The notes: generated by a model from the sequence alone, not told the origin. A DNA stretch of 64,000 nt from Nannocystis bainbridge (GCF_028368995.1 NZ_JAQNDL010000002.1:1857724-1921723); one strand, 5' to 3'. Counted from the stretch's first letter, positions 19,239 through 28,798 are shown. Program-made: numbers and translations.

Positions 19239-20333
19239 TCACCCGCGGCGGGCGATCCGCGACTCGGGCGTGCCGGGGCCGATCGTGAACAGCGCCAGCG
19301 TCAGCTGACAGCCATCGGCGCTGACGGCCACCGGGCAGGTCACGAAGCCGGGCACGCGCAGCTGGGCGCTGCGGGTGACGCCCTGCCAGGGGGCGTCCAG
19401 GCCGTCGCGTTCGGCGAACCACACCCCCGCGCGGCCGTCGTTGGGATCGCCGAAGCCGCCGCCCTCGCTGTCGAACGCGCCGAAGAACAGCCGCAGCCCG
19501 TCGGGCGCCAGCGCCGGACAGGCGAGCACGCCGAAGCCCGGGTCGGCCGGCGTCACCTCGACCGGCGCCACGTCGGGGAAGCTCGGGTGCACCTGCGGAT
19601 CGCGGGCGACCTGCCAGAACTTGAAGCCGAGCTGGAACTGCCCCCACGCCGGCCCGTCGTCGCGCTGGAACAGCAGCGTCGCGCCGTCGGCGGTCGGGTT
19701 GGGGTGGCTCTCGACCCGATTGCCGAACGCCAGCGCCCCGCCCGCGACCGTCGGTACGCCCCACCCGTCGCCGTCGCGCGGCAGCACGTAGATGTCGCCG
19801 TTGCCGCCGAAGAACAGCTCCTGCGTGGCGGCGACGAACGCGGGGTGATCGGCCTCGAACGACGACGACGGCCACACCGACGCCCCGGCCGGGAACGCCA
19901 CCGCCGGGTCGTCGCGGACCGAGCGGACCACGTGCCACTGGCCGCCCAGGAACGCCCGCCAGTGCAGCGTCTCGGCGTCGGGCGACAGCATCGGCGAGCT
20001 GCCCGGCGGGTCGAGCCCCAGCGACTCGACCGCCCAGTCCTCGACCCCGAGGCCCCAGCAGCCGACCGGAGCGCCGGTCGTCTCGGTGGTCCCCGAGGAC
20101 ATGTCCGGAAGGACACCCGTGGTCGAAGACGAGGTCGTCGGCGAGCTCGTGCTCGCGTCGGTCGTGCCCGTCGGCGCCGATGTCGATGTCGTCGTCGTCG
20201 AGGTCGTCGTCGACGACGCCGTGGTCGCGCCGCCCGAGCCGCCGCCGGTCCCGCCTTCGCCGTCGAAGGCCGGGTTCTGTCGCAGGCAGCCAGCCACCAG
20301 CGCCGCCGCCGTCATCGCCCACGCGCGCCGCAT
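19239..20333 (-). CDS. PD40/TolB-like beta-propeller lipoprotein with Thr/Ser linker
   Basis: A 364-residue predicted surface lipoprotein. The ATG at 20333 gives MRRAWAMTAAALVAGC, a good lipobox at Cys16; the longer open frame upstream overlaps the intergenic gap. A Gly- then Thr/Ser-rich linker (TTASSTTTSTTTTSTSAPTG) of about 70 residues joins a globular domain with repeated strands ending in LLFQRDDG, LFFGGNGDIYVLPRD and LRLFFGAFDSEGG. These resemble WD40-like PD40 repeats of the TolB type. A GGACATGTCC element at 20097 with a TGTCC-GGAA-GGACA hairpin falls within the linker. It lies 91 bases after the ceramidase-like gene on the same strand and may be co-transcribed. Confidence 0.75.
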   Translation of the reverse strand: MRRAWAMTAAALVAGCLRQNPAFDGEGGTGGGSGGATTASSTTTSTTTTSTSAPTGTTDASTSSPTTSSSTTGVLPDMSSGTTETTGAPVGCWGLGVEDWAVESLGLDPPGSSPMLSPDAETLHWRAFLGGQWHVVRSVRDDPAVAFPAGASVWPSSSFEADHPAFVAATQELFFGGNGDIYVLPRDGDGWGVPTVAGGALAFGNRVESHPNPTADGATLLFQRDDGPAWGQFQLGFKFWQVARDPQVHPSFPDVAPVEVTPADPGFGVLACPALAPDGLRLFFGAFDSEGGGFGDPNDGRAGVWFAERDGLDAPWQGVTRSAQLRVPGFVTCPVAVSADGCQLTLALFTIGPGTPESRIARRG

Positions 20334-20424
20334 CTCCGATCGGCATAGCGGATCGCCGGCCCGCCGTCGACGTCCGCAAGGCCGGGCCCCGTGTGACCGA
20401 CGTTCGGCGGCCGGCCCGCCGCTC

Positions 20425-22890
20425 TCACGGCCCGAGGATCGGCGCCTCGATGAACGCCGGGACCACGTCGTCGCGCAGGTGCACCCGCGCGACCAGCCCG
20501 TCGGGGTCGAGCCCCGCGGTCGCAAAGTCGAACACGTGGCCGATCCCGGACACGTACGGCACCTCGTGGGTGTCGCCGACCGGCAGGTCGTCCTTGGTGA
20601 ACGACAGCGTCAGCGGCACGCGCAGGTGCACGGGCGCGTCGGCGGCGACCTCGGGATCGAGCAAGCGAAAGCCGCCGACCGGCCACTTGTCGTCCATGAC
20701 GTAGGCCGGCGGCGGCCGCGTCACGTCGAGCGTCAACTGACCGCCGGCGAGCACCGCCGAGAGCGCGTGCTCGGGCGCGAACGCGACCTCGAACGGCGCC
20801 GTCGTCAGCGCGTAGTCCTCGGTCGCCTGGCCGTCGAACGCGCGGCCGTCGATGCGCAGGCGATAGGTGCCGGCCGGCAGGTCCGCCGGCACCTGCCAGT
20901 CGACGAACCACTTCTGCTGGCGCTCGGCCAGCAGCTTGCCGTTGGGCTTGGGGTCCGGCGCGTAGTGGGTGAGCATGTGGTAGCGGCTGTTGTCGAGCGC
21001 CGCACCGGCCCAGCCGCTCGGCGACGCCACGTCGACGAAGCCGCCGCCGTCGTCGACCTGGACCGTCACGCGCGGCTCGCCGAGCCCCGGCTCGCCGCCG
21101 TTCCAGGCCGCCCGCAGCGTCTCGCCGCGCCAGATCGTCGGCGGCGGCTCGGCCGTCAGCCCGGGCGCGTCGACGCCGGCCTCGAGCGCGCGCGGCTCGA
21201 ACGACTTGCCGACCGACAGCGACGGCGACTGCTCCGACCACACCGGCGAACCGTCGCCGGCGATCAGCGCCTCGACCTCGGTCATCTGCCCGTCGACCAG
21301 GTACTTGGCGAGCAGCGGGCCCCACAGGCTCATCTCCGACTCGTAGCCGCCCTGCAGCCAGTCGTCGGGCTGGGTCAGGTACAGCAGGTGATCCTGCGAG
21401 TAGCCGAACACCATGCCGTCGACGGCGCGGTCCTCGTAGGCGGTGCGCGCGTACTGAATCACCGACGCTGTCGGCTCGCCGGGCAGCGTCAGCATGTAGA
21501 AATCGTCGAGGCGCGCCACGGTCAAGTAGGTCTGATGGACCTCGCCGTGCGGCACCGTCTCGCCGAGCGACTCGAGCAGCCCTTGCATCGGCATGCAGTT
21601 CTTCGGCTTGCCCTCCAGGCTGGTCGCGGGGTTGCCGTCGTCGACGTCGGCCTCGGCGCCCTTGCACTGCCACGCGCCCCACAGGTACGGCCCGCCCTGC
21701 GCGTTCTGGAACTCGGGGTAGTCGTCGTAGCCCATCCCGCTGTACGTCAGGTCGATGCGGCGCGAACGGACCCCGAGCGTCGCCTCGTCGCGCCACTCGA
21801 TCGCGTCGTAGAGCGCGAGGATCCGCGGCGCCGCGGCGTGACCGATGCGCTCGATGCGGGCCGGCTCCGGGTGGCCGAGGCCGTCGCCCGCGGGCGAGGC
21901 GTCGCCGCCGCCCGACTGCGCGAACATGCCGAAGATCGGCTGGCCCTTGGCGGCGAAGAACGCCTCCTCGAACTTCATCTCGAGCCCGCCCGCCGCGTCC
22001 TCGGTGAACAGCTCGTTGGGCGAGTCGAACACCGTGCCGTGCATGCCGAAGTTGATTACCGTCGCCATCGGCGTGCCGTCGGGCCGGCGCACCGCCAGCA
22101 GCGTCAGGCGGGCGTCCTTGCCGTACGTCGGGTCGTTCTCGCCGCGGCGGTCGCGGTACACCGCGTCGTCCGGATCCCAGTCGTCCAGCCACGTCGCGCC
22201 CCACTGCGCCGGCGCCAGGTCGGCGACCGCGGCCGCGATCACGTCGGCCATCGCCGTCGTCATGCGATCGATCAGCTCCTCGTCGGGCGAGTCGCCGCCG
22301 ACGAACCCGAGCGGCGCCGGCAGCCGCCAGTAGCGGGCCAGGTTGTGGTGCGAGTGCGTCGCGGCGGTGATGAGGCGGCCGGTGATGTCGATGCCGTGGT
22401 CGGCCTTGAGCTTCTCGATCGCGCCCTCGGTCAGCGAGTGCTCCGAGCTCATCGTCGGCATCTTCATCACCACCAGCCGCTCGCCGCCGACCTCGATCAC
22501 CATCGCCTTGATCGTGCCGAGCCCGTAGAAGCCGCTCGCGCCGTTCAGCAGGTGGTTCCACGGCGTGTTGTTGGTGACCGTCCGCCCGCCGTAGCCGGCC
22601 ATCGACGCGCCGACCGGTCCGGTCAGATAACCGACGGCCACGCCGGCCTGGATCGGGCCCTGCGGCAGCGGATCGATCTCTTCCGTGGTGCTGGCGGTCG
22701 TCCCGCTGGAGGTCGTCGGCGGCGCCCCGGACGAGGTCGGTGTCACATCGGTGGACGAGCCGGTGGCGGCGGTCGCGTCCGACGTCGACGAGGCGTCCGT
22801 GGCCGACGTCTCCGCGGCCGAACCCGGACAACCTGCCAGCGCGAGCGCCGCGAAGGCCCGCCACCACCAAAGCTGCTGCTTCATCATCAT
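20425..22890 (-). CDS. neutral/alkaline ceramidase-like lipoprotein
   Basis: An 821-residue exported lipoprotein (ALALAGC, Cys21) with a Thr/Ser-rich linker of about 50 residues before the enzyme domain. The domain has neutral/alkaline ceramidase features: the start AGVAVGYLTGPVGASMAGYGG, the strand KAMVIEVGGERLVVMKM, TATHSHHNLARYW at the position of the zinc-site His pair, INFGMHGTVF at the second His site, and a C-terminal Ig-like domain (about 640-810). Ceramidases cleave the amide of ceramide. The usual second-site sequence has HPTSM or similar, so this is a diverged member and the substrate may differ (sphingolipid or another N-acyl lipid). It lies upstream of the PD40-like lipoprotein and divergent from an Omp85-like gene. 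Confidence 0.78.
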   Translation of the reverse strand: MMMKQQLWWWRAFAALALAGCPGSAAETSATDASSTSDATAATGSSTDVTPTSSGAPPTTSSGTTASTTEEIDPLPQGPIQAGVAVGYLTGPVGASMAGYGGRTVTNNTPWNHLLNGASGFYGLGTIKAMVIEVGGERLVVMKMPTMSSEHSLTEGAIEKLKADHGIDITGRLITAATHSHHNLARYWRLPAPLGFVGGDSPDEELIDRMTTAMADVIAAAVADLAPAQWGATWLDDWDPDDAVYRDRRGENDPTYGKDARLTLLAVRRPDGTPMATVINFGMHGTVFDSPNELFTEDAAGGLEMKFEEAFFAAKGQPIFGMFAQSGGGDASPAGDGLGHPEPARIERIGHAAAPRILALYDAIEWRDEATLGVRSRRIDLTYSGMGYDDYPEFQNAQGGPYLWGAWQCKGAEADVDDGNPATSLEGKPKNCMPMQGLLESLGETVPHGEVHQTYLTVARLDDFYMLTLPGEPTASVIQYARTAYEDRAVDGMVFGYSQDHLLYLTQPDDWLQGGYESEMSLWGPLLAKYLVDGQMTEVEALIAGDGSPVWSEQSPSLSVGKSFEPRALEAGVDAPGLTAEPPPTIWRGETLRAAWNGGEPGLGEPRVTVQVDDGGGFVDVASPSGWAGAALDNSRYHMLTHYAPDPKPNGKLLAERQQKWFVDWQVPADLPAGTYRLRIDGRAFDGQATEDYALTTAPFEVAFAPEHALSAVLAGGQLTLDVTRPPPAYVMDDKWPVGGFRLLDPEVAADAPVHLRVPLTLSFTKDDLPVGDTHEVPYVSGIGHVFDFATAGLDPDGLVARVHLRDDVVPAFIEAPILGP

Positions 22891-23046
22891 CGCCGACTAT
22901 ACCGTCGCGTGACCGCGACAGATCCGCGCCAGCGCGGCCGGGGCGTGCACGCGAGCTCACGCTCCCCGCTGCGCCCGCGCCCGCGGGGCCCCGGCTCCGC
23001 CGACAAAGCTGGCTGCCTTTGCTAGCCTCGGGACCTCGCGCCCGTT

Positions 23047-24513
23047 GTGACCCCCCTCGCCGGTGCCCTCTTCGCAGCCACGTGCCTCGCCGCGCGAGCG
23101 TCGGGCCTCGCCTCGTCGTGGGCGCAAGAACCTGTCTCGAAGGACAGCGAGCTCGCGCCCGAGCTGACGCCGCCGAGCGATGTGGCGCCGCCGAGCGGGC
23201 CGCTCAAGTCGGACGCCGCGGTCGGTGGGGGCCCCGAGCCGACCCCTGTGCCTGCGGCCGCGCTGCCGCCCGCCACCGTGCCCGAGGGCGCGCGCCCGGA
23301 CACCATGATGACGCCGGCCGGTCCGGCGCCGAACCTGCCGCCGCGTGAGCGCGTGCGCTGGGGCTGGTTGACCCACCCGCTGTCGCCGACGCCGAGCCAG
23401 TATCAGATCCGCAAGGGCCAGAGCCCGCACCGCGTGCTGCCGCTGCCGAGCGTGCGCTCCCAGCCCGGCGTCGGCCTCATGCTCGGCGCCAACATCTCGT
23501 ACGCCTATCGCCGCAAAGAGGGCGACCCCAACCGCATCTACATGATCTTCGAGTCGCGGGTGTCGCTGAAGAAGGTCCAGGACCACAGCTTCTTCATCCG
23601 CCTGCGCGATCTCCTGCGCCGCGAAGAGGTGTTCGAGTTCGGCGTGCTCGGCTACGTCGACCCCGTGTTCCCGTACTACGGGATCGGCAACAACAACAAC
23701 CTCGAGGGCATCGACCTCCAGGCTCGCTACTACCAGGCCCACCTCAACACCGTCGGCGGCTCGCTGACCTACCAGCACCCGCTGTGGCGCCTGCAGGCCC
23801 TCGGCGACAAGCCGCCGGGGATGCTGCGCTCGTACGCCGGCCTGGCCTACTACGCCGACCGCGTGCGCACCTACGACAACTCGCTGCTGCAGGCCGAGAA
23901 CCCGGCCGCCGACCTCAGCGCCCGCCGTGGCCTCATCCGCCTCGGCCTGACGTGGGACCGCCGCGACAACGAGTGGAGCCCCGGCAAGGGCAGCCTGTTC
24001 GACGTCATCGTCGACAACGCGGGCCCGTGGACCGGCTCGACCGACGCGTGGGGCCGGCTGTCGGCCAACTTCCGCACCTACTGGACGCTCGGCGTGGACA
24101 AGCTGGTGCTGGCCCACCGCCTGAGCTTCGACGCGCTGTGGGGCGACGCGCCGCTGGTCCCGCTCGGCGAGTTCGGCGGGCTGCTGACCACCGACGGCCT
24201 CGGCGGGGCGTCGGCCGGCCGCGGCTGGATGCGGCGCCGCTACATCGGCCGCCTGAAGGCGTTCGGCAGCCTCGAGCTGCGCTTCGAACCGCTCGAGCTG
24301 AAGGTCCGCCGCCACACGCTGGGCATCGGCCTCAAGGGCTTCGTCGATCTGGGCGTGGTGGCCGACCGCATGCAAGACCTGCCGAAGCACTGGCATGTGT
24401 CCGGAGGGACCGGTCTGCAGGTGATCTGGGACCAGTTCGCGGTGCTGCGGCTCGACGCCGGCTTCTCGCGCGAGAGCTTCGGCATCTACTTCATCAACGA
24501 GCACGCGTTCTGA
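23047..24513 (+). CDS. Omp85/BamA-superfamily surface antigen-like protein
   Basis: A 488-residue exported protein with a GTG start and a signal-like N-terminus (LAGALFAATCLAARASGLASSWAQ). A Pro/Ala-rich linker runs to about residue 100. The rest is a barrel with repeated amphipathic strands, GLTWDRRDNEWSPGKGSLFDV (typical of the bacterial surface antigen/Omp85 barrel) and FVDLGVVADRM near the end, closing with Phe. No POTRA domains are present. Members without POTRA domains, sometimes called patatin-associated or Omp85-like barrels, have unknown cargo. It is divergent from the ceramidase-like gene, only 156 bases away. Confidence 0.78.
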   Translation: MTPLAGALFAATCLAARASGLASSWAQEPVSKDSELAPELTPPSDVAPPSGPLKSDAAVGGGPEPTPVPAAALPPATVPEGARPDTMMTPAGPAPNLPPRERVRWGWLTHPLSPTPSQYQIRKGQSPHRVLPLPSVRSQPGVGLMLGANISYAYRRKEGDPNRIYMIFESRVSLKKVQDHSFFIRLRDLLRREEVFEFGVLGYVDPVFPYYGIGNNNNLEGIDLQARYYQAHLNTVGGSLTYQHPLWRLQALGDKPPGMLRSYAGLAYYADRVRTYDNSLLQAENPAADLSARRGLIRLGLTWDRRDNEWSPGKGSLFDVIVDNAGPWTGSTDAWGRLSANFRTYWTLGVDKLVLAHRLSFDALWGDAPLVPLGEFGGLLTTDGLGGASAGRGWMRRRYIGRLKAFGSLELRFEPLELKVRRHTLGIGLKGFVDLGVVADRMQDLPKHWHVSGGTGLQVIWDQFAVLRLDAGFSRESFGIYFINEHAF

Positions 24514-24616
24514 GGCGCTGACTCGCGGGCGCGCGGCAGGGCTCGCGCGGGTCGCTCCGCAACTGCCGACTGCGGCTCGAGAGGCCGACCCGCACGCGGC
24601 CGCCGTCGCGGGCACG

Positions 24617-24656
24617 AAAAAAAGACACGCCTCTCTGCGCGCCCTCTTCGAGAGGC
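24617..24656 (-). terminator. intrinsic terminator (minus strand)
   Basis: Read on the minus strand, GCCTCTC (24656-24650) and GAGAGGC (24635-24629) form a 7-bp stem, followed after four bases by a run of Ts (A-run at 24617-24623 on the plus strand). This is the only classic T-run terminator in this gap. It lies downstream of the PpiC-type foldase gene. Confidence 0.7.
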
Positions 24657-24710
24657 CGACGCACACGCGATCGCCGGCACGCACGCGGCCGCATCGCGCG
24701 CACGGAGAAA

Positions 24711-24730
24711 GGCGCGCCTCTCGGCGCGCC
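24711..24730 (-). terminator. GGCGCGCC hairpin
   Basis: GGCGCGCC at 24711-24718 and again at 24723-24730, each self-complementary, form an 8-bp stem around TCTC. On the minus strand it is followed by TTTCTCC. It probably works with the adjacent T-run hairpin to end the foldase transcript. Confidence 0.55.
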
Positions 24731-24745
24731 CCCTTCACGTCTCAC

Positions 24746-24761
24746 CTGTCCTTGCGGACAG
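24746..24761. repeat. palindrome CTGTCC-TTGC-GGACAG just after a stop codon
   Basis: A perfect 6-bp stem with a 4-base loop, 6 bases beyond the stop of the PpiC-type gene. In the minus-strand transcript the loop reads GCAA, a GNRA tetraloop. It is a clean, isolated example of the palindrome family. Confidence 0.75.
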
Positions 24762-24767
24762 CTTCGC

Positions 24768-26003
24768 TCAATCGGCGTCGCCGGCTTCGGGCTCGGCCTT
24801 GGCGTCGTCGCCGGCGGGCGCGGGGCCGCGGGCCTTCATCTCGATGGGCGGGTGGCCGGCCGGCATCTCGCTCGGGTTGACCACGGCCGGGCGCTTGGGG
24901 CCGCGCGGGTCGGGGCCGAGCAGCTCCTCCATCTTGTTCTGGACCTTGTACTTGGCCAGCAGCGCGTCCTTCAGCTCGCGGCGGCCCTGGTGGAGCTTGC
25001 GCTGGCTGAGGCGCTCCTTGATCTGGTCGGCGAGCGCCTCCTTGGGCAGGTCGCCGGGCGGGTACTTGGCCAGGATCTTGATGATGTGGATGCCGAACTT
25101 GGTCTCGACGGGCTTCGAGATCTCGCCGGGCTTGAGCTTGAAGGCCGCGACGCTGAACTCCTCGACCATGCGGTCCTTGGTGAAGATGCCGAGGTCACCG
25201 CCCTTGTCGGCGCTGGGGCCGACCGAGTTCTCCTTGGCCAGCTGCGTGAAGTCGGCGCCCGCTGCGGTGGCCTTCTTGTAAAGCTCGTCGGCCTTGGCCA
25301 CCGCCTCCTTGCGCCACTTGTCCTTGTCCTCCTGCGACGGCTCGGGCGGCTTCTCGCCCATCGGCGTCGGCTGCTCCTGCGGCCCGATCGGGATCAGGAT
25401 GTGCGCGGCGTGGATCCGCTCGCCCTCCGACTTGTAGTTGGGCTTGATCTTCTCGTACTCCTCGTCGACCTCGGCGCTGGTGACCTCCAGCTTGCCGTCC
25501 TTCTCGAGGAACTGCTGCTCGAGGATCTCGGCCACGTACATGTCGCGGAGGCTCTGCTCGGTCTCGCCGCGGCGCTGCAGGTGCTTGTCCCAGTCCTTGA
25601 TGCCCTGCTTCTGCTGGGTCTCGCGCTCGGCAAGCTTGGCAGCGTCGGCCTCGACGCCGCGGGCCTTGGCCTCCTGGCGCAGGATCTCGTTGTAGACCAG
25701 GCGCTCGGTGATCGACTTGCGATAGCGCCGGTCGGCCGACGGCGGGATCTCGCGGCCGCGGTCGGTGTACTTCTTCACCTTGAGGTCGTAGATGTCCTTG
25801 AACTGGGCCAGCGGGATCGCGACCTCGTTGACGGTGGCGATGACTTCCGGAAGCGCCGGCAGGCCCTCGCCCGCGGCGGCCTTGGTCGGCTGCTCCGGGG
25901 CGGCCTTCTCGTCGGTCTTCTGCGGCGTGGGCGTGCTCGGCGAGCAGCCGACGGCGAGGGCGAGACAAAGTCCGAGGGACACGCGAGGGACGAAGCGAAG
26001 CAT
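24768..26003 (-). CDS. PpiC/SurA-type peptidylprolyl isomerase lipoprotein
   Basis: A 411-residue periplasmic foldase. The ATG at 26003 follows a strong ribosome binding site (AGGAGAA) and starts a lipoprotein signal ending LALAVGC (Cys20). A charged SurA/PrsA-like helical N-domain spans about 50-190 (ERLVYNEILRQEAKARG, TSAEVDEEYEKI). The parvulin domain spans about 195-330, with HAAHILIPIG, FTQLAKENSVGPSADKGGDLGIF and ETKFGIHIIKIL; a roughly 45-residue charged insert interrupts its first part. The tail is Pro/Ala-rich. It should assist folding of exported or outer-membrane proteins, which are abundant in this window. It is divergent from miaB across 227 bases and followed by two terminators. 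Confidence 0.92.
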   Translation of the reverse strand: MLRFVPRVSLGLCLALAVGCSPSTPTPQKTDEKAAPEQPTKAAAGEGLPALPEVIATVNEVAIPLAQFKDIYDLKVKKYTDRGREIPPSADRRYRKSITERLVYNEILRQEAKARGVEADAAKLAERETQQKQGIKDWDKHLQRRGETEQSLRDMYVAEILEQQFLEKDGKLEVTSAEVDEEYEKIKPNYKSEGERIHAAHILIPIGPQEQPTPMGEKPPEPSQEDKDKWRKEAVAKADELYKKATAAGADFTQLAKENSVGPSADKGGDLGIFTKDRMVEEFSVAAFKLKPGEISKPVETKFGIHIIKILAKYPPGDLPKEALADQIKERLSQRKLHQGRRELKDALLAKYKVQNKMEELLGPDPRGPKRPAVVNPSEMPAGHPPIEMKARGPAPAGDDAKAEPEAGDAD

Positions 26004-26230
26004 TCTGTTCTCCTGGCCGAAGCGAAGCGGGCTGAGCCCGTGCAGACCGGTCGCCGCATTCGCGCGGCGACCGCAGGGCGTCGGCGGCGCGAGATTGTAA
26101 GCCGGAGCGAGCGTCCGATCCAAGCGGCGACAAGCGCGGCCCCCCCGGCGCAACGGACCCGCCCCCCGGAGACCGCGCGTGAGCCTCCCCCGCGGCGCCT
26201 GCGGCGATTTTCGCGTAGCATCCCGCGCCC

Positions 26231-27625
26231 ATGACCCGCCTGGTCCAGATCCGCGGCACGAGGACGGCGCCGGAGCCGCCCATGACCGCGCAGGAGCTGC
26301 CCGCCACGTCGGAGCTCCCCGGAGTCGCCGGGCCGCGCGTCTACGTCGAGACCCTCGGCTGCCAGATGAACGAGGCCGACTCTTCGCTCATCGTCGGCCA
26401 GCTGGCGGCCCGCGGCTACGTGCGCGTGCCCGATCCGGCGACCGCCGACGTGATCCTGCTCAACACCTGCGCGGTCCGGGAAAAGGCCGAGGAGCGGGTC
26501 TACGGGCGCACCAGCCAGCTGCTGCGGCACAAGAAGGACAATCCGGATCTGGTGTTCGGCATTACCGGGTGCATGGCCGAGCACCTGCGCGACAAGGTCC
26601 AGAAGCAGGCGCCGCACATCGGCCTGGTCGCCGGCCCCGACAGCTACCGCCGGATCGGCAGCCTGGTCGACCGCGCGCGCGCCGGGGAGCGCGTCGTCGA
26701 CGTCGCCCTCGACCGCGAGGAGACCTACGACGGCCTCGACGGGGTGCCCGACGACGACGGCGTCAGCGGTCAGGTCACGATCCAGCGCGGCTGCGACAAG
26801 TTCTGCACGTTCTGCGTGGTCCCGTACACCCGCGGCCGCGAGCGCGGCGTGGCCCCGCGCGAGGTCCTGCGCCAGGCCAGGCAGCTGGCCGAGCGCGGTT
26901 ACAAAGAGATCGTCCTGCTCGGCCAGACGGTCAACTCGTACGTGTGGGAGGACGCGAGCTTCGCCGACCTGCTGCGGGCGATCGCGGCGCTCGATGGGAT
27001 CGAGCGGATCCGCTTCACGAGCCCCTACCCCGTCGACTTCACCGACCCGCTGATCGCGACGATGGCCGAGCTCGAGAAGGTGTGCCCGTACATCCACCTG
27101 CCGGCGCAGTCCGGCTCGGATCGGATGCTGACGGCGATGAAGCGCGGCTACTCGCGCGGCGAGTTCGTCGATCTGGTCGGCCGCCTGCGCGCCGCCATGC
27201 CCGACCTGGCGCTGTCGACCGATCTGATGGTCGGCTTCTGCGGCGAGACCGAAGAGGATCACGCCGAGACGCTGTCGCTGATGCGCGAGGTCCGGTTCGA
27301 CTCGGCGTTCATGTTCCGCTACAGCGACCGCGGGATCACCTACGCCGCCCGCAAGCTGCAGGACGACGTGCCCGACGAGGTCAAGGGCCGCCGCCTGCAA
27401 GAGGTCATCGAGCTGCAGGAGCAGCACACCCGCGCGTCGCACCACGCCCGCGTCGGCAAGCGCGAGCGCGTGCTCATCAGCGGCCTGTCCCACCGCGGCG
27501 ACCGGGTGCTCGGCCGCACGCCCCGGTTCCAGAGCGTGCTGCTGCCCCTCGGGACAGGTTCTCCGGGACAGACGATCGAGGTCGCCATCTCGGCGACGAC
27601 GGGCCACTCGCTCATCGCCAGCTGA
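26231..27625 (+). CDS. miaB: tRNA-2-methylthio-N6-isopentenyladenosine synthase
   Basis: MiaB is a radical-SAM methylthiotransferase that adds the 2-methylthio group to i6A37 of tRNAs. The 464 residues include the N-terminal cluster Cys at about 44 (TLGCQMNEADS), 80 (LNTCAVREKAEERVYG) and 114 (TGCMAEHLR), the radical-SAM motif C188-x3-C192-x2-C195 (RGCDKFCTFC), the late PAQSGSDRML strand and a C-terminal TRAM domain. The start is the ATG at 26231; the one at 26282 is an alternative that keeps all motifs. The TRAM domain contains GGGACAGGTT (27551-27560) encoding Gly-Thr-Gly. It converges on a broken oxygenase gene 13 bases away. Confidence 0.96.
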   Translation: MTRLVQIRGTRTAPEPPMTAQELPATSELPGVAGPRVYVETLGCQMNEADSSLIVGQLAARGYVRVPDPATADVILLNTCAVREKAEERVYGRTSQLLRHKKDNPDLVFGITGCMAEHLRDKVQKQAPHIGLVAGPDSYRRIGSLVDRARAGERVVDVALDREETYDGLDGVPDDDGVSGQVTIQRGCDKFCTFCVVPYTRGRERGVAPREVLRQARQLAERGYKEIVLLGQTVNSYVWEDASFADLLRAIAALDGIERIRFTSPYPVDFTDPLIATMAELEKVCPYIHLPAQSGSDRMLTAMKRGYSRGEFVDLVGRLRAAMPDLALSTDLMVGFCGETEEDHAETLSLMREVRFDSAFMFRYSDRGITYAARKLQDDVPDEVKGRRLQEVIELQEQHTRASHHARVGKRERVLISGLSHRGDRVLGRTPRFQSVLLPLGTGSPGQTIEVAISATTGHSLIAS

Positions 27626-27638
27626 GCGCGGCGCCGTC

Positions 27639-28491
27639 TCACTCGGCGGCCGCCGTCGACTCCGCGCGAGCCAGCAGCGCCGCTCGCCGGGCCCGGCTCA
27701 AGTACAAGAAATTCGCCGGCAGCCCGAAGCGCAGCGGCGCCTGCGTCGCCGGCGAGTCCTTCGCCGGGAAGCGCTCTGCCAGCGCCGCCGCCGCGCGCAC
27801 GAGCGTGCGGTCGATCGCCCCGAGGTCGTACTCGGCCCCGAGCTGCAGCTTCGCGCGGACTGGCGGCGGCACGATCGACACCGCGGCGCGGGCGACCGCG
27901 CGGTAGAAGAACCCGAGCCCGCGGGCCCAGTCGGTCCATCATCGCCGCGAAGTCGGCCTCGCACGTGAGCACGTTCTGGACCCCGTAGAGGCGGGCGACC
28001 GGACCGCTCTCGGCGAAGTAGCGGTCGCGGTCGGCGGCGGACACCGGGGCGACGAAGCGGTCGTACGCGGTGAGGAACCCGTAGACCGCGGTCGCGCTGA
28101 CCCAGTCGAGCAGCTCCGGGTCGAGCGCCCGGTACGGTTCACCGGCCGGCGTCGCGCCGTTGACCTTCGCGTGCAGCTTGTTGACGCCGGCGATCACCCG
28201 CCGCGCTGCGCTCTGCGGCCCGAACGCGCCGACCATCGCCGCGATCGCGGTCCGCCGCGAGCGACCGACCGGGTCGGCCTTGTACGTCGAGTGGTCCCAT
28301 ACGCCGCTGCGGATCCGCGCGTCCGCGAACTCGAGCAGCACCGCCGCGATGCCGCCGATCGCCAGCGCCACCGGGTTCTTGTAGATGCGCCAGTGGACCG
28401 AGTCCGGGCCGACGAAGCCGGGCTCGCCCCGCGGGTTCGCGTAGTCGATCTGCCAGCCCATGTACCGCGCCCGCGAATCACTGGAGCCCAT
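27639..28491 (-). pseudogene. MpaB-family (DUF2236) oxygenase, frameshifted
   Basis: The first part, from the ATG at 28491, encodes a DUF2236/MpaB rubber-oxygenase-like protein: VGRSRRTAIAAMVGAFG, NKLHAKVNGATPAGEPYRALDPELLDWVSATA and YFAESGPVARLYGV are family-typical. At about 27934 the frame breaks: it reads MMDRLGPRAR, but one base over it continues sensibly as DWARGLGFFYRAVARAAVSIVPPPVRAKLQ to a stop at 27639. The total of 853 bases is one base over a multiple of three, fitting a single inserted base (C on the coding strand). It could be a genuine pseudogene or a sequencing error. Intact members are heme enzymes of about 280 residues, matching the combined length. Confidence 0.75.
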
Positions 28492-28596
28492 GCCGCACCT
28501 CCCGAGGACAGCGATCGTATGACCGTCCTTCGCGCCGCGGGCAAGCCTCGCCGCGAGCGGGCCCGCGCTCAGAGTCACGTCGGGGGCCGTCCTAGT

Positions 28597-28650
28597 CACA
28601 TGTTCCTTCAGACATGCTCTTTCGAACATGCCTTCGAGGCCATGTCCGGG
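28597..28650. repeat. intergenic cluster of ACATGTTCC/ACATGTCC-family half-sites
   Basis: ACATGTTCC (28598), GACATGCTC (28611), GAACATGCC (28624) and CCATGTCCGG (28640) follow one another every 13-16 bases, with TTC-rich spacers (CCTTCAGACATG, TTTCGAACATG, TTCGAGGCCATG). The 359-base gap 28492-28850 otherwise holds only the terminator hairpin at 28799; no gene is visible. Confidence 0.65.
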
Positions 28651-28798
28651 GCGGCTCCCCGCCCCCACGCGTGCTCGGTGTCGGCGCGGCGTGCCGAAGC
28701 GCGAGAGACTGCGCCGCTGCGCCGCGAGTCCTGGTCTCGCCGGTGGTCGGCGGCGGCAGCAAGAGCGGCGGCGCCCTCGCTCGCGACCCAAACGCGAA

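Noticed and set aside
24769..27600. Long open frames antisense to the foldase and miaB genes
   Set aside because: At this GC content opposite frames stay open for hundreds of codons; their translations are low-complexity Arg/Ala/Pro/Leu strings without motifs. The same applies throughout the window.
27900..27960. Programmed ribosomal frameshift in the MpaB-family gene
   Set aside because: No heptameric slippery sequence or downstream pseudoknot is apparent at the break; a simple one-base insertion is the better reading.
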